64,000 nucleotides of DNA from UBA6663 sp044226485 (GTDB lineage: Bacteria; Chloroflexota; Anaerolineae; Anaerolineales; UBA6663): the NCBI GenBank assembly GCA_044226485.1, contig JBGAGY010000019.1, forward strand, positions 1 to 64,000, read 5' to 3'. Positions 24,951 through 32,458 of the stretch are shown piece after piece (the first letter of the stretch is position 1; the number at the start of each line of letters is the position of its first letter). The translations under genes and the position numbers were made by a program. The notes below the pieces were generated by a model. The model did not search any database. It saw only the letters and a program-made list of their open reading frames with translations, and had not been told where the DNA came from.

Positions 24951-25979
24951 TCACACCGTCCAATCGAGCACGACTTTGCCGCACTCGCCGCGGACGAGCA
25001 TCTCGAAGCCCGTCTTGAAGTCGGTGTAAGTGAGATGGTGCGTGATGACGTTGCGCACCTGCAGGCCGCTCTGCAACATGGCGATCATCTTGTGCCAGGT
25101 CTCGAACATCTCGCGGCCGTAGATGCCTTTGACTGTCAGCATGCGGAACACGATCTTGGACCAGTCGACCGGGAACGGCTGGGTGGGGATGCCGAGCATG
25201 GCGATTCGCCCGCCCATGACCAGGTGATCGACCATCTGGACGAACGCCGACGGCGCGCCGCTCATCTCGAGGCCGATGTCGAAGCCTTCCCTCATCTTCA
25301 GCCGCGCCATCACCGCCTTGAGGTCCTCTTCGGCGGTGTTGACCGGCACGACGTCGGCGACTGAGGCAGCGAGCTGCAGGCGGTGCGGATTGATGTCCGT
25401 GATGACGACGTGGCGCGCTCCTACGTGACGTGCGACGGCGGCCGCCATGATCCCGATCGGGCCGGCGCCCGTGATGAGCAAGTCCTCGCCGACGAGATCG
25501 AACGACAGCGCGGTGTGCACGGCGTTGCCGAGCGGATCGAGGATCGCGCCGAGGTCGTCGTCGATGTCGTCGGGCAGGGGGATGACGTTGAAGGCCGGCA
25601 CGCGCACGAACTCGGCAAACGCGCCAGGGCGATTGACGCCGACGCCCTGGGTCTCAGGGTCGAGGTGGAAGTGGCCCGAGCGGCTGGCGCGGCTGCGCAT
25701 CCCGACGACGTGGCCTTCGCCCGACACGCGCTGGCCGACCTGGAGCGTGCGCACGCGTTCGCCGAGTTGGACGATCTCGCCCGCGTATTCGTGGCCGATG
25801 ATCATCGGCACCTTGATCGTCCGCTGCGCCCACTCGTCCCACTTGTAGATGTGGCCATCAGTGCCGCACAGCCCGGTCTTGTGGACCTTGATCAACACAT
25901 CGTCCGGCCCGATCTCGGGCACGGGGCAGTCCTCGAGCCATAGACCGCGTGTGGCCTGCGCCTTAACGAGTGCTTTCAT
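24951..25979 (-). CDS. tdh: L-threonine 3-dehydrogenase lacking the structural zinc site
   Basis: A 342-residue MDR-family enzyme that oxidises L-threonine to 2-amino-3-ketobutyrate with NAD. Catalytic-zinc ligands are present (GLCGTD near residue 38; GHEYAG near 63), as is the Rossmann motif (GAGPIG). The long VGVNRPGAFAEFV and IYGREMFETWHKM blocks are diagnostic of TDH. Against the E. coli TDH lobe as I recall it, the four structural-zinc cysteines align without gaps to Gly, Ser, Ser and Asp (GHVVGMRSRASRSGHFHLD). The ATG at 25979 was chosen over an upstream extension of poor composition. kbl lies 79 bases upstream, so the pair converts threonine to glycine and acetyl-CoA. Confidence 0.92.
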   Translation of the reverse strand: MKALVKAQATRGLWLEDCPVPEIGPDDVLIKVHKTGLCGTDGHIYKWDEWAQRTIKVPMIIGHEYAGEIVQLGERVRTLQVGQRVSGEGHVVGMRSRASRSGHFHLDPETQGVGVNRPGAFAEFVRVPAFNVIPLPDDIDDDLGAILDPLGNAVHTALSFDLVGEDLLITGAGPIGIMAAAVARHVGARHVVITDINPHRLQLAASVADVVPVNTAEEDLKAVMARLKMREGFDIGLEMSGAPSAFVQMVDHLVMGGRIAMLGIPTQPFPVDWSKIVFRMLTVKGIYGREMFETWHKMIAMLQSGLQVRNVITHHLTYTDFKTGFEMLVRGECGKVVLDWTV

Positions 25980-26058
25980 TGTGACTACCTCTTGATGATC
26001 CGAAGCCAAGGGTCGAATGGGTCGCGGATGTGCGCTCCTCGCCCTTCGCTCTTCGCAA

Positions 26059-27258
26059 CTAGATGATACCCAACGCCTTCCCGGCCTCCGTGAAGGCCGA
26101 GATGCCGAAGTCGATGTCTTCTGTTGTGAGCGCCGCAGACATCTGGGTGCGAATGCGCGCCAGCCCGCGCGGCACGACCGGATAGAAGAAGCCGGCCACG
26201 TAGACGCCGCGCCTGTCGAGCTCGGCGGCCAGTCGCTGGGCGCGCTGGGCCTCGCCGAGCATGACGGGGATGATGGGCGTCTCGCCAGCGAGCAACTCGA
26301 AGCCGGCTTCGGTAAGCCCGGCGCGGAAACGACGCGTGTTGGCGAACAGGCGCTCGCGCAACGCCTGGCCGTTCTCCACAAGTTCCAGGGCTTTCATCGA
26401 ACCGGCGACGATCGACGGCGCGAGGCTGTTCGAGAACAGATACGGCCGGGCGCGTTGTCGCAGAAGATCGATGATCGGCTGGCTCGCGGCGACGTAGCCG
26501 CCCATCGCGCCGCCCAGAGCCTTGCCGAGCGTGCCCGTCAGGATGTCGACGCGATCGCCGACACCCGTGTGTTCGGGTGTGCCCCGGCCTGTCGCGCCGA
26601 TGAAGCCTGTGGCATGGCAGTCATCGACCAGCACGATGGCGTTGTACTTCTCGGCCAGAGCGCACACGCCCTGCAGGTTCGCGATGATGCCGTCCATCGA
26701 GAAGACACCGTCGGTGGCGATCAGCTTGAAGCGTGCGCCGTCGCGGTCCGCGATCTTGAGTTGATCTTCGAGGTCGTCGAGGTTGCTGTTGGCGAAGCGA
26801 TAGCGCCGCGCCTTGCAAAGGCGGACGCCGTCGATGATCGAAGCATGGTTGAGCGAGTCGGAGATGATCGCGTCGTCCTGTCCGAGCAGCGGCTCGAACA
26901 CGCCGCCGTTGGCGTCGAAGGCCGCTGCGAAAAGGATGGCGTCGTCCTTCCCCAGGAAGCGCGCGATCGCGCGCTCGAGTTCGCGATGCAGAGCCTGCGT
27001 GCCGCAGATGAAACGCACGGATGCCATGCCGAAGCCGTGCGTGTCGAGCGCGGCGTGCGCCGCCGCGATGACCTCGGGATGATCCGCAAGACCAAGATAG
27101 TTGTTGGCACACAGATTGAGCAGGGGCCGTGAGCTACCGTTGAACTGGATCTCGATGCGGGGTCGCTGAGGGGTCACGATCAGGCGCTCGCGCTTGAGCA
27201 GCCCCTCGCGTTCAATGTCCATCAGGGTCTGTTGAATGTGTTCCAGAAAAGGGGTCAT
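26059..27258 (-). CDS. kbl: Glycine C-acetyltransferase (2-amino-3-ketobutyrate CoA ligase)
   Basis: A 399-residue PLP-dependent alpha-oxoamine synthase that cleaves 2-amino-3-ketobutyrate with CoA to glycine and acetyl-CoA. Visible features are the NNYLGLADHPEV block, FICGTQALHRELE, VDDCHATGF (PLP-contacting Asp and His), and the PLP-lysine region TGTLGKALGGAMGGY near residue 245. The length is normal. It is first in the kbl-tdh operon, with a TATACT box upstream on the reverse strand and a cggagcg ribosome-binding site. Confidence 0.95.
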   Translation of the reverse strand: MTPFLEHIQQTLMDIEREGLLKRERLIVTPQRPRIEIQFNGSSRPLLNLCANNYLGLADHPEVIAAAHAALDTHGFGMASVRFICGTQALHRELERAIARFLGKDDAILFAAAFDANGGVFEPLLGQDDAIISDSLNHASIIDGVRLCKARRYRFANSNLDDLEDQLKIADRDGARFKLIATDGVFSMDGIIANLQGVCALAEKYNAIVLVDDCHATGFIGATGRGTPEHTGVGDRVDILTGTLGKALGGAMGGYVAASQPIIDLLRQRARPYLFSNSLAPSIVAGSMKALELVENGQALRERLFANTRRFRAGLTEAGFELLAGETPIIPVMLGEAQRAQRLAAELDRRGVYVAGFFYPVVPRGLARIRTQMSAALTTEDIDFGISAFTEAGKALGII

Positions 27259-27286
27259 AGACGCTCCGAATCAGCGGGGTATATAG

Positions 27287-27292
27287 AGTATA
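27287..27292 (-). promoter_or_regulatory. Candidate -10 box for kbl-tdh
   Basis: TATACT on the reverse strand in the context ggcgTATACT, about 28 bases before the kbl ATG. The -35 is weak. Confidence 0.5.
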
Positions 27293-27368
27293 CGCCGTTT
27301 GGGGGATCGGTCGGCAGCGATGTCTGTCAGCATTTGCCTCAACGCGCCCTGTCATGTGACAAGTGATC

Positions 27369-27409
27369 TTGACTCTCACCGATCCCGATCATACAATTAG
27401 TTCAATTGT
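27369..27409 (+). promoter_or_regulatory. Promoter with overlapping operator for the GntR gene
   Basis: TTGACT (27369-27374), a 17-base spacer and TACAAT (27392-27397) make a near-consensus sigma-70 promoter. The -10 box overlaps an inverted repeat, acaatt-N5-aattgt (27393-27409). Autorepression by the GntR protein encoded 21 bases downstream is likely (inference). Confidence 0.72.
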
Positions 27410-27430
27410 ACAACTCATTCAATTCACGTC

Positions 27431-27832
27431 ATGCTGATCCAATTAGACGCGCGTAGCCGTGTGCCGATCTTCACGCAGGTCGTCGAACAGGTGAAGGGGA
27501 TGGTCGGTGCCGGGGTGCTCAAGCCCGGCGACCAACTTCCCACCGTTCGTCAGCTTGCCGCCGATCTGCGCATCAACTTCAACACGGTCGCGCGCGCCTA
27601 CCGGGCGCTGCATGAGGACGGCGTGATCTCGACCCAACAGGGGCGGGGCACGTACGTGTTGGACCAGCCGCTGCCCAACGTGGGCGCCCAGCGCGAAATC
27701 CGGCAAGCGAAGTTGACCGAGCTCACGGCCCGGTTCGTTCGCGACACTGAGCGTCTGGGCTACTCGGCTGACGAAATTCGCAAAGGCATCGAGCACGCGC
27801 TGTCGGACTATCCGACGGTCAATGGAGGTTGA
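27431..27832 (+). CDS. GntR family transcriptional regulator, YtrA subfamily
   Basis: A 133-residue repressor. The N-terminal winged helix-turn-helix is intact (RVPIFTQVVEQVKGMVGAGVL, LPTVRQLAADLRINFNTVARAYRALHEDGVI, QGRGTYV, residues ~8-75). The C-terminal tail is short (about 55 residues), as in YtrA-type regulators, and has no effector-binding domain. YtrA regulators usually control adjacent ABC transporters that respond to membrane-active antibiotics. Here the next genes are SPFH, YhfC, ABC ATPase and permease. The stop lies 2 bases before the SPFH start, so at least those two genes are co-transcribed. Confidence 0.88.
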   Translation: MLIQLDARSRVPIFTQVVEQVKGMVGAGVLKPGDQLPTVRQLAADLRINFNTVARAYRALHEDGVISTQQGRGTYVLDQPLPNVGAQREIRQAKLTELTARFVRDTERLGYSADEIRKGIEHALSDYPTVNGG

Positions 27833-27834
27833 TC

Positions 27835-28830
27835 ATGTTTTCGTCTCGTCGCAATGCCACACAGGCAAGCCCTAAGAACAACGACTCGGGTCGGGCCAGC
27901 ACCACCTCGGCCCAGCGCCAGGCGAACGGTGTGTCATTGACCCTGTTCCTTGTGTTTCTGTTGCTCGGTGTCGTCTTCGCCATCGTCGGCACCAATGTCC
28001 TCGGTCTGACCGACGACATGGCCGGCATCGGCGTGCTGGTCTTCACCCTGATCGGCACGTACTTCCTCTTTGCGTTGAAGATCGCCAATCAATGGGAGAA
28101 GGCAGTCGTGCTGCGCTTCGGCAGGTTCCGCGGGCTGTACGGCCCTGGCATGTTCTGGATCGTGCCGATCATGGACAGCGTGTCAACCTGGATCGATCAC
28201 CGCACGATCGTCACGCCCTTCGCGGCGCAGAAAACCCTGACCCGCGACACGGTGCCCGTCGACGTCGATGCTGTGTTGTTCTGGGTCGTCTGGGACGCGC
28301 AGAAGGCCGCGCTCGAAGTCAAGGACTACGAGGCCGCCGTAGATTGGGCGGCGCAGACGGCGCTGCGAGACATCATCGGCAAGATGCTGCTCGCGGACCT
28401 GCTCGTCGGTCGTGAGGCCATCGACCAGGAGTTGCAGAAGATCATCGACGAGCGCACGACGCCCTGGGGCGTCAGCGTCACCAGCGTCGAGATTCGCGAC
28501 ATCGTCATCCCGTCGACGCTCGAAGAGGCCATGAGCCGTCAGGCGCAGGCCGAGCGCGAGCGCCAGGCGCGCGTCATCTTGGGCGAGAGCGAGAAGCAGA
28601 TCGCCGCGTCGTTCGCTGAGGCGTCGCACGCCTATGCCGACAACCCGACAGCTCTGCACCTGCGCGCGATGAACATGCTCTTCGAAGGCCTGAAGGACAA
28701 GGGCGCCCTCGTCATCGTGCCGTCGTCGGCGGTCGATACCATGAACCTGGGCGGCATGTCCGGTATGGTCTCCCTGGCGAAAAGCGCGGGGCGCTTCCCT
28801 GGCGCTGAACCTCAAGACACGTCCGCCTGA
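27835..28830 (+). CDS. SPFH / Band 7 (slipin-like) membrane protein
   Basis: About 331 residues. Two N-terminal membrane segments (about residues 30-55 and 62-82) precede a prohibitin-homology domain that starts NQWEKAVVLRFGRFRGLYGPG. The charged coiled-coil stretch EEAMSRQAQAERERQARVILGESEKQIAASFAEA is typical of slipins. Such proteins form membrane-microdomain scaffolds and often partner with proteases (NfeD type). Start ATG 27835 has ggagg (27824-27828) 6 bases upstream, located inside the GntR coding end, indicating translational coupling. A hairpin follows the stop, so downstream genes may be expressed separately. Confidence 0.88.
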   Translation: MFSSRRNATQASPKNNDSGRASTTSAQRQANGVSLTLFLVFLLLGVVFAIVGTNVLGLTDDMAGIGVLVFTLIGTYFLFALKIANQWEKAVVLRFGRFRGLYGPGMFWIVPIMDSVSTWIDHRTIVTPFAAQKTLTRDTVPVDVDAVLFWVVWDAQKAALEVKDYEAAVDWAAQTALRDIIGKMLLADLLVGREAIDQELQKIIDERTTPWGVSVTSVEIRDIVIPSTLEEAMSRQAQAERERQARVILGESEKQIAASFAEASHAYADNPTALHLRAMNMLFEGLKDKGALVIVPSSAVDTMNLGGMSGMVSLAKSAGRFPGAEPQDTSA

Positions 28831-28885
28831 TCCGGCGCTGTGGAAGATGTCGGTCGACGCGTTGAAAAGGCCAGAATGTTACTGA

Positions 28886-28922
28886 TCCAGCGGGTGATCT
28901 TCCACTAGGATCACTCGCTGGA
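28886..28922 (+). terminator. Hairpin after the SPFH gene
   Basis: A 14-bp stem (28886-28899 with 28909-28922, one mismatch that can be G-U paired) with a 9-base loop. There is no T-run. It may attenuate transcription into the downstream YhfC-ABC genes. Confidence 0.5.
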
Positions 28923-28965
28923 CCGTTGTCAACGGCCTAACTCGCTCTTGGAATGGATTGACCCT

Positions 28966-29754
28966 ATGCTGACTGTCACCTACACGCTCAACTCCGTCCT
29001 GATGATCGTTCTGCCGATCATCCTGGCCGTCTTCCTCGTGCGCCGGCTCAAGACGCGCTGGAGCCTGCTCCTATGGGGCGCGCTCGTCTTCATCGTCTCG
29101 CAGGGCATTCGGCTGCCGCTGCTGTACGGGCTGACCGCTTTGCTGGCCGGCAAAGACATCATGTCCAAAGAAGCCGCGGTGATCTTCAACATCGTCTTCT
29201 TAAGCGTCACCGCCGGCCTATTCGAGGAGAGCGGGCGCTGGCTCGGCTATCGCTTCCTCGTGCGCGATGCGCGCACCTGGGAGGACGGCGTCACCTACGG
29301 CGCCGGTCATGGCGGCGTCGAGGCGATCATCTTCGGCGGCCTGGCGGGGCTGACCGTGATTAACATGTTTCTTCTGCAGGGCATGGACCTGTCGACGCTG
29401 CCGCTGACGGCCGATCAGCAGGCCCAGACGGCCGCGTCGGTAGCCGCTTTCTGGTCGGTTCCTTGGTACATGTCGGTGCTCGGCGCGGTCGAGCGCGTGT
29501 TCGCGTTGTGTCTGCACATCTCGTTGTCGGTGATGGTGCTGCAATGCTTCGTGCGCAAGAACTGGCTCTGGTGGCTGGCCGCTATCGCCTGGCACGGCCT
29601 GGCGAACATCATCGGCGTCGGGTTGGCGCAGGCCGTTGGGCCTGTCGAGGCCGAGGTGGGCCTGGCTGTCGTCGCGGTGATCAGCCTGGCGATCTTGTTC
29701 GCGCTCCGTAAGCCTGCTGTGCCGGCCCAACCCGTCGAGGTCGTGGCATCATGA
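28966..29754 (+). CDS. YhfC family intramembrane protease-like protein
   Basis: About 262 residues with 7-8 hydrophobic segments. Conserved intramembrane polar motifs are present: LFEESGRWLGYRF (EE..R) near residue 85, GAGHGGVEAII near 112, and WHGLANIIGV near 210. These are the Glu/His signatures of the YhfC/CPBP-like intramembrane protease families. The substrate is unknown. The frame opens at TTG 28948; ATG 28966 was chosen, though no strong Shine-Dalgarno is seen. The stop overlaps the ATP-binding gene start by 4 bases (ATGA), so the two are translationally coupled. Confidence 0.8.
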   Translation: MLTVTYTLNSVLMIVLPIILAVFLVRRLKTRWSLLLWGALVFIVSQGIRLPLLYGLTALLAGKDIMSKEAAVIFNIVFLSVTAGLFEESGRWLGYRFLVRDARTWEDGVTYGAGHGGVEAIIFGGLAGLTVINMFLLQGMDLSTLPLTADQQAQTAASVAAFWSVPWYMSVLGAVERVFALCLHISLSVMVLQCFVRKNWLWWLAAIAWHGLANIIGVGLAQAVGPVEAEVGLAVVAVISLAILFALRKPAVPAQPVEVVAS

Positions 29755-30692
29755 TCAAGATCGCGGGATTGAGCAAGACGTTCGCGGGCAGCGAAAAGGG
29801 CACGATCGTCGAAGCCGTCAAGGACCTGACGCTCGAGGTTGCCGAGGGCGAGGTCTTCGGCTTCCTCGGCCCGAACGGCGCCGGCAAGACGACGACGGTG
29901 CGCATGCTTTGCGCCCTGATCGCGCCGACCTCCGGCAGTGCTTCGATCAATGGCCACATCGTCGGGAAGGACGATCAGGCCATCCGCCGCACCGTCGGCA
30001 TCCTGACCGAAACTCCGGGCCTCTACGACCGGCTCAGCGCCGAGGCCAACCTGAAGGTCTTCGCCGAGCTCTACGACGTGCCCGATCCTGACGCGGCTGT
30101 GAAGCGTTATCTCGGGTTGCTGGGTCTTTGGGATCGGCGCAAGGATGCGGCCGGGAGTTTCTCGAAAGGCATGCGCCAGAAGCTGGCTATCGCGCGAGCA
30201 TTGCTCCACGAACCGCGCGTGCTCTTCCTCGACGAGCCGACCAGCGGCCTCGATCCCGAGGCTGCTCGGCTGGTGCGCGAGTTCATCGGTGAACTGCGTG
30301 GGGAAGGGCGCACGATCTTCCTGACCACGCACAACCTCGACGAGGCCGATCGCCTGTGCGACAGGATCGGCATCTTCAAGACGCGGTTGATGGCGGTCGA
30401 TACGCCCGCTGCGCTGCGCCGCACCCTGTACGGCCGTCAGGTGGTCTTCCATCTGGCGCGACTCGACCCGGCCTGGATCGACGCGGTCGCCGGCCTGCCT
30501 GGGGTGCAGGAGGCCCGCGCCGTTGAGGGTCGGCTCGTCGTGCGGCTCGATGACCCCGAAGCCACAAACCCCGCGATCCTGCGCGAGTTGATCGCGCTGG
30601 GCGCCGACGTGCAGTTCGTGGGCGAGCTGAGGCATTCGCTGGAAGACATCTATCTGCGCTTCGTCAATCACGGCGCGGAGGCAGGCTCATGA
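29751..30692 (+). CDS. ABC transporter ATP-binding protein
   Basis: A 313-residue ABC-2-type ATPase (DrrA/NatA-like). Walker A GPNGAGKTT near residue 41, signature FSKGMRQKLAIARALL near 140, Walker B VLFLDEPTSGLDPEA, and switch histidine TTHNLDEADRL are all intact. The extra C-terminal ~80 residues are typical of export ATPases. It is coupled by ATGA overlaps to YhfC upstream and to the permease downstream. Confidence 0.92.
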   Translation: MIKIAGLSKTFAGSEKGTIVEAVKDLTLEVAEGEVFGFLGPNGAGKTTTVRMLCALIAPTSGSASINGHIVGKDDQAIRRTVGILTETPGLYDRLSAEANLKVFAELYDVPDPDAAVKRYLGLLGLWDRRKDAAGSFSKGMRQKLAIARALLHEPRVLFLDEPTSGLDPEAARLVREFIGELRGEGRTIFLTTHNLDEADRLCDRIGIFKTRLMAVDTPAALRRTLYGRQVVFHLARLDPAWIDAVAGLPGVQEARAVEGRLVVRLDDPEATNPAILRELIALGADVQFVGELRHSLEDIYLRFVNHGAEAGS

Positions 30693-31477
30693 AACACATC
30701 CGTACCCTGATCGGCAAAGAGTGGGCCGAGGTTTTCAAGAACCGGATCGTGATCTTCACGGTCGGCGCTCTGCCGCTGTTGATGGCCGTCCTGCCGCTCG
30801 GCATCCTGCTGTCGTTGAATGGCACGTCTTTCACGGGCGGGGACACGACGGACCTGCCGCCGTCGATGATCAAGGCCTGCGGCGCCATCTCGATCGGCGA
30901 GTGCTTCCAGGTCTACATGCTCAATCAGTTCCTGCCGCTGTTCATGATAATGCCGTTGTTCATCCCGATCGCGATCGCGTCTTATAGCATCGTGGGCGAG
31001 AAGACCACTCGCAGCCTCGAGCCGCTCCTGGCGACACCGATCACGACCGAGGAACTGTTGGCTGGGAAGGCACTGGCGGCGGTCATCCCGGCCGTGCTGG
31101 CTACGTGGGGCAGCTTCGCGATCTTCTTGATCGGCCTGCCGCTGGTGGGCGCCGGCAGTGCCGCGCTGCTGACGGCGCTCAGCCCGACCTGGTTCGCGGC
31201 GACGCTTCTGATCGGGCCGCTCGTATCGGTGCTGGCCGTGATCTTCGCCTTGATGGTCTCGTCGCGCGTCAACGACCCGCGCGTGGCCGAGCAGATCTCG
31301 GGCGCCCTCGTCATCCCGGTCATCGGCCTGATCTTCGCGCAGTTGGCCGGCGTGCTCGTGGTCAACCTGCAACTCATGGTGACGGTGGCGGCCATTTTGG
31401 CGGTCATCGACGTGGTCCTCATCTTCTTCGGCGCTCGCTTGTTTCAGCGCGAGGTGATCCTGACGCGATGGAAATGA
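30689..31477 (+). CDS. ABC-2 type transporter permease
   Basis: A 262-residue membrane protein with about six helices. The block SIVGEKTTRSLEPLLATPITTEELLAGK near residues 98-125 is the standard cytoplasmic signature of ABC-2 permeases. It pairs with the ATPase immediately upstream (4-base overlap) and overlaps the Ig/zinc-ribbon gene by 4 bases. The exported substrate is unknown. The loop between TM1 and TM2 is short, so no large external domain is present. Confidence 0.88.
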   Translation: MKHIRTLIGKEWAEVFKNRIVIFTVGALPLLMAVLPLGILLSLNGTSFTGGDTTDLPPSMIKACGAISIGECFQVYMLNQFLPLFMIMPLFIPIAIASYSIVGEKTTRSLEPLLATPITTEELLAGKALAAVIPAVLATWGSFAIFLIGLPLVGAGSAALLTALSPTWFAATLLIGPLVSVLAVIFALMVSSRVNDPRVAEQISGALVIPVIGLIFAQLAGVLVVNLQLMVTVAAILAVIDVVLIFFGARLFQREVILTRWK

Positions 31478-32226
31478 AAGCTCGAAACCAAAGCCTGGTC
31501 TTCATCATCTGCCTGCTGGCCTGGGCTGCTCTTGTGGGCAGCGCCGCCGCTCAGGAGTCGGAGCTCACGCTGTACGTGCGCCGTAACTTCGGCTACGGCG
31601 GCGGCAGCCAGATCCAGGGCAACTTCCGCTGCGAGATCGAAGGGCCGGTTGACATCACCTCGGTCACGTACTACGTCGACGATCAGGTGCTGGCGACGAC
31701 GACCGAAGCGCCGTTCACCGTGAACTTTGAGACCGACACGTACCCGCACGGCGTGCATGAGATGAGAGCCACGGCGCTCACGGCTGACGGGCGCACCCTG
31801 ACGTCGAACACGCGCAAGTTCGAGTTCGTCGCCGCCGAGGTCGGCTGGCAGGTCGCTGGCCAGATGGGTGGCACGATCCTGGCGGTCGTCGGCGGCGCGA
31901 TGCTCGTCGTGTTCGGGCTGCAGACATGGTTGGTGAACCGCGACCGGAAGGCCGGCGGCAAAGGGTACGGCCTTTTCGGCGCAGCGGTCTGCCCGAAGTG
32001 CGGCAAGCCCTTCGGCATGCACCTCTGGGGTTTGAACGCGTTGGGCGGCAAGTATGACCGGTGCGACCACTGCGGAAAGTGGAGCATCGTCCGCCGCGCC
32101 AGTCCGGCGGCGCTGGCCGCAGCCGAAGCCGCTGACGCGCCGGCTGCGTCGATCCCGGCGGCCGAGGCCGTCAAGGAGCGCGAGCGGCGCCAGATGGATG
32201 ACACCCGCTACTCCGACAACCTCTAG
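31474..32226 (+). CDS. Ig-like domain membrane protein with cytoplasmic zinc ribbon
   Basis: About 250 residues with an unusual order. There is a signal peptide (residues 1-25, ending GSAAAQE), an extracellular bacterial Ig-like domain (about 30-118, VTYYVDDQVLATTT ... HEMRATALTADGRTLTSN), one membrane helix (about 128-150), and then a zinc ribbon CPKCGK ... CDHCGK (about 172-200). An acidic/Ala-rich tail ends the protein. The topology would put the Ig domain outside and the zinc ribbon inside. The start at 31474 gives an ATGA overlap with the permease stop; ATG 31468 is an alternative. It is the last gene before a good terminator, so it is probably an accessory part of the YhfC-ABC unit. I do not know a named family for the whole protein. 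Confidence 0.75.
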   Translation: MKARNQSLVFIICLLAWAALVGSAAAQESELTLYVRRNFGYGGGSQIQGNFRCEIEGPVDITSVTYYVDDQVLATTTEAPFTVNFETDTYPHGVHEMRATALTADGRTLTSNTRKFEFVAAEVGWQVAGQMGGTILAVVGGAMLVVFGLQTWLVNRDRKAGGKGYGLFGAAVCPKCGKPFGMHLWGLNALGGKYDRCDHCGKWSIVRRASPAALAAAEAADAPAASIPAAEAVKERERRQMDDTRYSDNL

Positions 32227-32250
32227 AGTTGCCGGTTTGGACAAACGACG

Positions 32251-32292
32251 GGGGTGAGAGCAGGGGGTGCACCTCGGCTTTCACCCCTTTTT
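32251..32292 (+). terminator. Rho-independent terminator after the YhfC-ABC cluster
   Basis: An 11-bp stem (32251-32261 with 32277-32287, one G-U pair) is followed directly by TTTTT (32288-32292). Confidence 0.85.
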
Positions 32293-32458
32293 CATGGAAT
32301 TCTCATGCAAGATCAGGTGTGACATGGGCCAATTCGGGGAGGGCCGCGCAGCGCATCGCATTAGAATGGCGAGCGTATCAGGCATCAACTCTGCAACGAT
32401 CCTTGTGCCGGATGTGAGCATCTTTCGGCAAGGCCGTGCGTCATAGAAACGTCCAACC

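Noticed and set aside
24951..26381. 476-codon frame as a fused tdh
   Set aside because: The extra N-terminal part is an antisense-like frame inside kbl; the ATG at 25979 gives a full-length TDH.
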